Source: an uncultured Coriobacteriia bacterium | GTDB lineage: Bacteria; Actinomycetota; Coriobacteriia; Coriobacteriales; QAMH01 | Assembly (NCBI GenBank): GCA_902493755.1 | Contig: CABURF010000080.1 | Span: 1 to 6,140 of the forward strand | Reading direction: 5' to 3' | Length of the DNA: 6,140 nt | Shown: piece by piece, positions 1 to 4,391 of the stretch | How the letters are laid out: each line of letters starts with the position of its first letter | Numbering within the stretch: position 1 is the stretch's first letter | Program-made: the position numbers and the translations under genes | The notes under the pieces: model-generated | Told to the model about the DNA's origin: nothing | The model's input: only the letters and a program-made list of their open reading frames with translations | Database searches by the model: none

Positions 1-30
1 GACACAGGCGCGAGATATGGAGCGTGACAT
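1..30 (-). CDS. possible 5' end of a minus-strand gene leaving the left edge
   Basis: On the minus strand an ATG at base 30 is preceded by AAGGA with a 5-nt spacer, a good ribosome-binding arrangement. The frame then stays open for all ten remaining codons to the window edge, reading MSRSISRACV. An in-frame ATG also exists at base 36, but its spacing to the AAGGA is too short. Ten codons are far too few to recognise a product, and an open stretch this short is common by chance. The gene would follow the NlpC/P60 gene in the same direction after about 175 bp. The only support is the ribosome-binding site and the open frame. Confidence 0.22.
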   Translation of the reverse strand, partial: MSRSISRACV

Positions 31-120
31 AATCATCCTTCGGCGTGCATGTTCGTGGTTCGATTACCGAATCATCCGAATTGGACGGGTTGCTGCCGTA
101 TATTACTGGTTTATGGGGCG

Positions 121-143
121 ATGCACGCGTTTTTCGCACGCAT
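121..143 (-). terminator. hairpin downstream of the NlpC/P60 gene, possible terminator
   Basis: In minus-strand RNA, bases 143-135 pair with 129-121 around an AAAAA loop. This gives nine consecutive pairs, seven Watson-Crick and two adjacent G-U wobbles. On the plus strand the wobbles become A-C mismatches, so the stem is strand-specific and matches the direction of the gene that ends about 60 bp upstream. No U-rich tail follows (the next bases are CGCCCC), so it is not a textbook intrinsic terminator. It may be a tail-less terminator or a 3'-end stabilising hairpin. Confidence 0.35.
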
Positions 144-204
144 GACACATCATCTGAACGTTTTCTTAACAGCTTCTTCTCGAAACCTTCACATTAGCGA
201 AGCC

Positions 205-1281
205 CTAGAAACGCAATGCACACACCCAATTACCTCCGCTACCATAGCTTACGACGGCGCCCGTATGCGGCGCGTGAATGTAGTTGGTGCCGCCGGTGGA
301 GATGGCGACATGACCCGGACGCCACAGGATGTCACCGGGTGCGGCATCGCGCGGATTGAGGCGTGCACGTGCTGCGGCATACTGCGACCTGTCATAGTGG
401 GGCAGGCTGATGCCGATCTGGGCGTAGCACCACATAGTGAGACCCGAGCAGTCGAAGGTGTTGGGTCCTGAAGCGCCCCAGACATAGGGGCATCCCAGGC
501 GCGAAGCCGCATAGTCGACAACCGACCCATGTGAGGGGATGCTCGAGCTGGAGCTATAGCCACCACCCGAGGAAGATGACGATGACGAGGAAGGGCTCGA
601 CATGGAGGGCGTGTAAGCAGCAGATGCTGCCGCCTGGCGCTGGGCTTCCGCTTCGCGTTCCTGTGCGATGAGCTGCTGGTACTCGGAGCTTAGGCTGTTG
701 TACTCGGCCTGGTACGCAGCCTCCTGGGCCTCGATGGAAGCCTTCAGGTCGGCCTGCGTGTTGAGCTCGGCCTGCGCGGCTTGCTCGTTGGCATCGAGTT
801 CGGCTTTTGCGGCATCGAGCTGCGCCTTCGTTGCCTTGGCATCGTCCACAAGCGAGGCGTCTTCGGCATTGAGCTGGTCGAGCATGTCCCAGGTACTCGC
901 GAAGTCATCGAAGGAATTCGAACCCATGAGGACATCCAGGTACGAGGTAGCCCCCTCGCGATACATGGCGGTCGCCCTGTTACCAAGGCGGCCTTGCAGC
1001 GAAGATATCTTCGCGGTTGCCTCGTCAATCTTCACCTGGCATTCGGCGACCTTCGCCGCTGCGGCATCGTATGCGTCCTGTGCGGCGTTGAACTGCGCGA
1101 CGGTTTGCTCAAGCTGCGATGTCATCGAGTCGAGACGAGCCTTTGCCGCCTGGACCTCGGCGCGCTTTTCGGCACTTGTGACAGCATGTGCCGAAGGGGT
1201 GGCGACGAGACTTGCGATCCCGGCGATGCCACCGGCAATGGCGGCGCCAAGGAATGACCTGCGGTTCAATGATTCTTCCAT
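205..1281 (-). CDS. Tat-exported coiled-coil NlpC/P60 (C40) peptidoglycan endopeptidase
   Basis: This 358-residue exported hydrolase is predicted to cut peptide stems of peptidoglycan, as NlpC/P60 cysteine peptidases do (usually between D-Glu and the diamino acid). Residues 1-33 look like a twin-arginine signal peptide: NRRSFLG at 6-12, then a hydrophobic Ala/Gly/Ile stretch and an AHA cleavage site at 31-33. Residues 36-215 are an Ala/Glu/Gln-rich coiled coil of the PcsB/CwlO/RipA kind, which in those families restrains and positions the enzyme. A Ser/Gly-rich linker covers about 224-250. The catalytic domain occupies about 252-358, with the nucleophile C278 in FDCSG, H324 in PGHVAI and a third polar residue, H336, in YIHAPH. 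All three catalytic residues are present and the length is normal. The ATG at 1281 is the natural start because it leads directly into the signal peptide, although its ribosome-binding site is weak (GTTGGG). It is transcribed away from the Hpt gene. The family is clear; the exact bond cut is inferred. Confidence 0.95.
   Translation of the reverse strand: MEESLNRRSFLGAAIAGGIAGIASLVATPSAHAVTSAEKRAEVQAAKARLDSMTSQLEQTVAQFNAAQDAYDAAAAKVAECQVKIDEATAKISSLQGRLGNRATAMYREGATSYLDVLMGSNSFDDFASTWDMLDQLNAEDASLVDDAKATKAQLDAAKAELDANEQAAQAELNTQADLKASIEAQEAAYQAEYNSLSSEYQQLIAQEREAEAQRQAAASAAYTPSMSSPSSSSSSSSGGGYSSSSSIPSHGSVVDYAASRLGCPYVWGASGPNTFDCSGLTMWCYAQIGISLPHYDRSQYAAARARLNPRDAAPGDILWRPGHVAISTGGTNYIHAPHTGAVVSYGSGGNWVCALRF
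532..618 (-). repeat. Ser/Gly low-complexity linker in the NlpC/P60 gene
   Basis: Codons for residues 222-250 are almost all Ser, Gly, Pro or Tyr and include a run of nine serines (230-238 region) written with mixed TCN/AGC codons. On the plus strand this appears as a GAT/GAC/GAG-rich stretch around 560-600. It is a flexible tether between the coiled coil and the catalytic domain. The mixed codons argue against simple slippage, but length differences between strains would be unsurprising. Confidence 0.7.
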
Positions 1282-1333
1282 GTTTTTAACCCAACGTTTC
1301 GATTGGTGATGTGCGTCATCTGTTGAGCTTCGT

Positions 1334-1362
1334 ATTTAAACAGCAAGTCATGGACCTCACAA
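1334..1362 (-). promoter_or_regulatory. candidate promoter of the NlpC/P60 gene
   Basis: Read on the minus strand, TTGTGA (1362-1357) and TTAAAT (1339-1334) are separated by 17 bp, each matching four of six consensus positions of a housekeeping promoter. Transcription would start near 1327, giving a leader of about 45 nt before the ATG at 1281. The match is modest, and other A/T-rich hexamers in the region could serve. Confidence 0.35.
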
Positions 1363-1477
1363 GGCTTCGGGAGATTCCAGACAATTTCACCATGATTAGC
1401 GATTGCGCAAGCGCTGGCGCGAGTTTCCCACCCGCTTGTCATAGCATCAGAGGCATGTCAACGAAGCGCCCTGCTGT

Positions 1478-1486
1478 TGGTATAGA
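1478..1486 (+). promoter_or_regulatory. candidate extended -10 promoter of the Hpt/REC-GGDEF-EAL unit
   Basis: TGGTATAGA has the TGn extension directly before a -10-like hexamer (TATAGA; the overlapping TAGAAT also matches five of six). No good -35 lies 16-18 bp upstream (only TCAACG at 1458-1463), which is usual for extended -10 promoters. Transcription would begin near 1493, about 44 nt before the chosen Hpt start. Confidence 0.45.
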
Positions 1487-1526
1487 ATGAAAGCCGCAAG
1501 ATAGGATTGCTCCATTGCATGAACGT

Positions 1527-1532
1527 AGGTGA
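1527..1532 (+). promoter_or_regulatory. ribosome-binding site that fixes the Hpt start
   Basis: AGGTGA lies four bases before the ATG at 1537. It pairs with the 5' side of the anti-Shine-Dalgarno sequence, so its register equals an AGGAGG about 7 nt from the start, which is ideal. The alternative in-frame starts (TTG 1507, ATG 1519) have only an AGGA near 1503, which overlaps or sits poorly for 1507 and is 12 nt away from 1519. Confidence 0.6.
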
Positions 1533-1536
1533 GAAG

Positions 1537-1878
1537 ATGGATATTGCCAAGCTTCAGGATGCCGGTATCGATTATGAGGACGGGCTTCGTCGCTGCGCCG
1601 GTAACGATACGCTTTATGAGCGTTTGCTTGGAATGTTTGCTCAAGATACCAATTATGCCGAGTCCCTTGAGGCTTTCGAGAAGCAAGATTGGGATGGACT
1701 TTTCTCGCATATGCATGAGATTAAGGGCATGAGCAGCAATCTCTCCATGACCGAGGTCTATGCGGATGCCGCAGAGATCGTCGCTTTGCTGCGTGCTCAG
1801 AATTACGATGCGATTGCTCCGGTCATCGATAGGCTTAGGAAGTCTTACACCCTTGTGATTGAGGCCATCGGGGCCTAA
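1537..1878 (+). CDS. stand-alone Hpt (histidine phosphotransfer) domain protein
   Basis: This 113-residue cytoplasmic protein consists of a single Hpt four-helix bundle. Hpt proteins carry a phosphoryl group on histidine between receiver domains in multistep phosphorelays. The signature is HEIKGMSSNLSM at residues 60-71, matching the family pattern HxxKGxxxxxG/S; the phospho-accepting residue should be H60. A second histidine, H58, sits two residues earlier and is probably not the acceptor. The N-terminal part (IDYEDGLRRCAGNDTLYERLLGMF) is typical of small Hpt proteins, and the length is normal for the family. There is no kinase or receiver domain attached. The stop is 49 bp before the GTG chosen for the REC-GGDEF-EAL gene, with no terminator between, so the two are probably co-transcribed and may exchange phosphate. 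The start at 1537 is preferred on its ribosome-binding site; a longer form from 1507 would add ten residues. Confidence 0.9.
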   Translation: MDIAKLQDAGIDYEDGLRRCAGNDTLYERLLGMFAQDTNYAESLEAFEKQDWDGLFSHMHEIKGMSSNLSMTEVYADAAEIVALLRAQNYDAIAPVIDRLRKSYTLVIEAIGA

Positions 1879-1927
1879 TTTGTCATGAAACCATCGCTCG
1901 TGCAGTTCGTGTTGGGATGGAGTGGCC

Positions 1928-3634
1928 GTGTACGATAAGACTATCCTCATTGCTGACAATTCGATAATCAATCGTATGCAAATGGGCGGAATCCTTGCCT
2001 CCGAGTACAACATCCTCGAAGCGGATAATGGTCGCGATGCCCTTGACATCATGGTTGAGCATGGGGCGGATGGCATCGATGTCGTCTTGCTCGATTTGCA
2101 TATGCCGGGACAAACCGGATATGACGTCCTTGCCGAAAAGCAAGCGAATCCTGCCATTGCGGATATCCCCGTAATCGTCATTACGGCAGATAGCGTGACG
2201 GCTGCGGAGGTACACGCGCTCGATGCAGGCGCTTCCGATTTTCTCACCAAACCCATTGAGCCTGAAATCATGCGGCGTCGCATTCACCTCGTCATCAACG
2301 CGCGCGAGCTCGAAGAACAGCGAGTGCGCGTACGCATGCTCGAGGAAGCGGCCTGGATTACCGATCATGACGATTTGACGGGCCTCTATACGCGAAAGGC
2401 CTTCCTGCGGGAGATGCAGGACATGATCGCTATCCATTCGGAGAAGAAGTACCTGCTCGTCGTCTGGGATTTCGAGAACTTCAAGACCTTCAACGAGTTG
2501 TTTGGGACCGCATTGGGTGACAGGATGCTTATTGCCGCGGCGTATTGCATGAATAGGCTCTTTGTCGATGCCGGCGTTTATGGTCGTCTGGGAAATGATA
2601 ACTTTGCTTTCTGCCTCGAGGAAAGCGAGGTCGATGTCGAAGATGTCATCGAAAGCATTGCCGATGATATTAGGTCCCTTCTTGCGCAGAGCAATATCGA
2701 CTTCACCCCTTCGCTCGTTGCCGGCGTCAACCGCATCGAGGACAACGACGTCGAGACGAGCGTCATGCTCGATCATGCCATGATGGCACGCGATACGGTC
2801 AAAAGGGATTACGATCGTCATATCGCCTACTACAATTCCGAGCTTACCGAGCGCATGCTCGAGGAGCAGGACATCCTCAACAACATGGAACACGCGCTCG
2901 AGAACGGCGAATTCCACGTTCAGCTTCAGCCCGTCTACGATGTCGCGACAAATCTTCCCGTTAGCGCCGAGGCTCTCGTGCGCTGGCATCGTCCAGGACA
3001 CGGCATCGTTTCGCCCGGTATTTTCGTCCCGCTTTTTGAGGAAAACGGCTTTATTTCGAAGATGGATCATAATATCTGGGAGCAGGTCTGCCAGATTCTC
3101 GCGAGTCGTCGGGATAGGGGCCTTCCCGAGATCCCCATTTCGGTGAATCTCTCCAGACGAAGCATCTTCAACTCGTCACTCTTTGACGAGATCGTCACCC
3201 TTGTCGAGAAATACGATATCAACCCGAAGCTGTTTCGCATCGAGGTCACGGAGTCGTCATATACCGAGACCGTTGATCTGATCATCTCGATGGTCAAGCG
3301 CTTGCAGGATTACGGGTTCACCGTTCTCATGGACGATTTTGGCAGCGGGTATTCGTCGTTCAATGCCTTTAGCGACATTCCCGTCAACATACTCAAGGCG
3401 GATATGGTCTTTATGCAAAACCTCGAGCGCAATTCGCGTGTTGCGAGCATATTCACTTCCATTGTGAACATGGCTCATGGCCTTGGAATTCCCGTCATCG
3501 CGGAGGGCGTGGAGACAGAAGAGCAATATGACTTCCTGCGTTCTGTTGGATGCGACTATGCCCAGGGATACTTCTGCGCTCGCCCCATGGATCCCGAGAC
3601 GTTCGAGGACCATGTCAACGAGCGGCTTTCATGA
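1928..3634 (+). CDS. response regulator with degenerate GGDEF and intact EAL domain (c-di-GMP phosphodiesterase)
   Basis: This 568-residue cytoplasmic protein should hydrolyse cyclic di-GMP to pGpG under control of a receiver domain. REC spans about 1-120, with phospho-acceptor D56 in LLDLHMPG, switch T86 and K108 in LTKP; the usual acidic pair is D10-N11, so one Mg-binding Asp is replaced. A charged helix (about 113-142) leads to GGDEF (about 140-300). There DLTGLYTR (149-156) and metal ligand D181 in DFENFK are kept, but the signature reads GNDNF at 222-226 and no RxxD inhibitory site is present, so cyclase activity is unlikely. EAL (about 312-560) keeps EALVRW (348-353), N407 in VNLS, E439 and E442 in EVTES, DDFGSGYSS (469-477), K490 in LKAD, E526 in AEGVE and QGY from 546, all expected of an active phosphodiesterase. 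GTG 1928 has GGAG five bases upstream; GTG 1922 would add two residues. It is probably co-transcribed with the Hpt gene. The degenerate GGDEF may sense GTP, as in Caulobacter PdeA (inference). Confidence 0.93.
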   Translation: MYDKTILIADNSIINRMQMGGILASEYNILEADNGRDALDIMVEHGADGIDVVLLDLHMPGQTGYDVLAEKQANPAIADIPVIVITADSVTAAEVHALDAGASDFLTKPIEPEIMRRRIHLVINARELEEQRVRVRMLEEAAWITDHDDLTGLYTRKAFLREMQDMIAIHSEKKYLLVVWDFENFKTFNELFGTALGDRMLIAAAYCMNRLFVDAGVYGRLGNDNFAFCLEESEVDVEDVIESIADDIRSLLAQSNIDFTPSLVAGVNRIEDNDVETSVMLDHAMMARDTVKRDYDRHIAYYNSELTERMLEEQDILNNMEHALENGEFHVQLQPVYDVATNLPVSAEALVRWHRPGHGIVSPGIFVPLFEENGFISKMDHNIWEQVCQILASRRDRGLPEIPISVNLSRRSIFNSSLFDEIVTLVEKYDINPKLFRIEVTESSYTETVDLIISMVKRLQDYGFTVLMDDFGSGYSSFNAFSDIPVNILKADMVFMQNLERNSRVASIFTSIVNMAHGLGIPVIAEGVETEEQYDFLRSVGCDYAQGYFCARPMDPETFEDHVNERLS

Positions 3635-3668
3635 GTTTTGCCGCCGAGTGCACAACAGCATAGCTTCC

Positions 3669-3728
3669 TTTTGCGAAAAAGAGCGCAAAACGTTGTTTTG
3701 GTGCAGTTTCAAAAAATAATGCGCAAAC
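3669..3728 (+). repeat. cluster of TTGCGC/GCGCAA motifs upstream of the HTH-cupin promoter
   Basis: TTTTGCG (3669-3675) and CGCAAAA (3684-3690) form a perfect 7-bp inverted repeat with an 8-nt loop. CAAAAC (3686-3691) can instead pair with GTTTTG (3695-3700), so the two hairpins exclude each other. GCGCAAAC recurs directly at 3721-3728, starting 38 bp after GCGCAAAAC at 3683. The stems are weak and no clean T-tract follows, so this is poor as a terminator for the EAL gene ending at 3634. Repeated protein-binding half-sites are an alternative reading. Confidence 0.35.
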
Positions 3729-3740
3729 TAGAATTTTTTC

Positions 3741-3768
3741 TTGCATACCCCTAATGAAGGTGTATAAA
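3741..3768 (+). promoter_or_regulatory. candidate promoter with embedded dyad for the HTH-cupin/ligase operon
   Basis: TTGCAT (3741-3746) and TATAAA (3763-3768) are 16 bp apart, placing transcription start near 3775 and giving a short leader of about 25 nt. Between and overlapping the two hexamers, bases 3745-3752 (ATACCCCT) are an imperfect inverted repeat of 3758-3765 (AGGTGTAT). Seven of eight positions match, with a 5-bp spacer. Because the dyad lies upstream of the likely transcription start it would act as DNA, as an operator, not as an RNA hairpin. Autoregulation by the adjacent HTH protein is the natural inference. The -10 is good; the -35 matches only three positions. Confidence 0.5.
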
Positions 3769-3785
3769 ATGACCATTACATTCAG

Positions 3786-3794
3786 AAAGGGAGG
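3786..3794 (+). promoter_or_regulatory. strong ribosome-binding site marking the original start of the HTH-cupin gene
   Basis: AAAGGGAGG ends six bases before the ATG at 3801, the best Shine-Dalgarno in the window. It is more than 40 bases from the first ATG of the intact regulator frame (3835) and so cannot serve it. This is the main evidence that translation was meant to begin at 3801. Confidence 0.8.
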
Positions 3795-3800
3795 AACGCC

Positions 3801-3834
3801 ATGAATCAAGGAAATAAGCAACCGGATTCGCTCC
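3801..3834 (+). other. frameshifted N-terminus of the HTH-cupin regulator
   Basis: From ATG 3801 the frame reads MNQGNKQPDS and goes on for 50 codons to a stop at 3951-3953 with no family resemblance. The frame that holds the regulator, read upstream from 3835, gives EISNRIRS directly before MREDLDLS, a normal first helix of an XRE-type HTH. Removing one G from the GG at 3810-3811 joins the two perfectly as MNQEISNRIRSMREDL. In the upstream part of that frame a TGA at 3802-3804 blocks any further extension, and only ATC, ATA and ATT could serve as starts. This indicates a single-base insertion, either a real mutation or a sequencing or assembly error. Confidence 0.8.
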
Positions 3835-4374
3835 ATGCGCGAGGATCTCGACCTGTCGCTCCAGGAGATGGCCGAGGCCACGGGACGCACGGTCGCCGAA
3901 TACGCGGCGCAGGAGTCCGGCGAGGAGGATCTTTCCTTCACCTTTCTATATAAGTGCGCGAACATCTTTGGCGTCGACGTCATAGAGTTGCTCACTGGTG
4001 AGTCCCCGCATTTACGCGGCTATTCGCTCGTGCGTGCTGGCGAGGGCCTCTCGATCAAGCGCCACGCCGGTTTCGAGTATCTGCACAAGGCGCCGCACTT
4101 GGGCAATAAGCTTGCCGAACCCTTCCTCGTCATTCCCTACGTCGAGGAGGACCAGGACAAGCCCATTCACCTTTCCTATCACAAGGGACAGGAGCTAGAT
4201 TACATTATCTCGGGCCACCTTCGGTTTTCGTATGAGGGTCATACCGAAGATTGCGGCCCAGGTGACGTACTCATGTACGACTCGGCGCGAGGTCACGGAC
4301 TTCTCGCCCTCGACGGCGAGCCGGTCGTACTCTTGGCTGTAGTAATAGAGCCATCTGACAAACAGGTAATCTAG
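3835..4374 (+). CDS. XRE-type HTH plus cupin transcriptional regulator (intact frame; true start probably 3801, frameshifted)
   Basis: This is a predicted DNA-binding repressor or activator with a small-molecule-sensing cupin barrel, the architecture of PuuR-like regulators. Numbered from the ATG at 3835 (179 residues), the HTH covers about 1-55, with LQEMAEATGRTVAEYAAQE as helices 2-3 and FTFLYKCANIFGVDVIELL as the last helices. The cupin covers about 95-172, with motif 1 at H112, H116, E120 and G127 (HKGQELDYIISG) and motif 2 around GPGDVLMYDSARGHG, with H154. Starting at 3835 would remove most of HTH helix 1 and has no ribosome-binding site, so the gene is best regarded as 3801-4374 with a one-base insertion at 3810-3811. 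If the insertion is real, functional regulator would be reduced or lost. It ends 17 bp before the acyl-CoA synthetase, and from memory this regulator type often sits beside such a ligase. The ligand is unknown; a carboxylate or acyl-CoA is a guess from the neighbour. Confidence 0.88.
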   Translation: MREDLDLSLQEMAEATGRTVAEYAAQESGEEDLSFTFLYKCANIFGVDVIELLTGESPHLRGYSLVRAGEGLSIKRHAGFEYLHKAPHLGNKLAEPFLVIPYVEEDQDKPIHLSYHKGQELDYIISGHLRFSYEGHTEDCGPGDVLMYDSARGHGLLALDGEPVVLLAVVIEPSDKQVI

Positions 4375-4391
4375 CATTATGAGAAGGAACC

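Noticed and set aside
50..75. GGTTCGATTACC resembling a tRNA T-loop
   Set aside because: The stem around the TTCGATT loop does not pair properly, and no acceptor, D-arm or anticodon arm could be laid out around it.
49..471. Plus-strand frame of 140 codons at the left end
   Set aside because: Half of it is antisense to the conserved NlpC/P60 catalytic domain, and the rest crosses the hairpin; the product is not recognisable.
1447..2283. Open minus-strand frame of 278 codons across the Hpt gene and the start of the REC gene
   Set aside because: It covers two clear plus-strand genes and their promoter, and its translation shows no domain.
1883..3070. Open minus-strand frame of 395 codons opposite the REC-GGDEF-EAL gene
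   Set aside because: It is the antisense shadow of a well-supported multidomain protein, with no family resemblance or ribosome-binding site.
3669..3700. Hairpin after the EAL gene as an intrinsic terminator
   Set aside because: The stem is A/T-rich with the T-tract on its 5' side, and the sequence after it (CGTTGTTTTGG) is not a clean U-run. I kept it only as a repeat cluster.
3801..3953. Fifty-codon frame from ATG 3801 as a regulatory leader peptide
   Set aside because: It stops deep inside the regulator gene, and the alternate frame immediately upstream of 3835 encodes the missing HTH helix. A frameshift explains the data better than a leader peptide.
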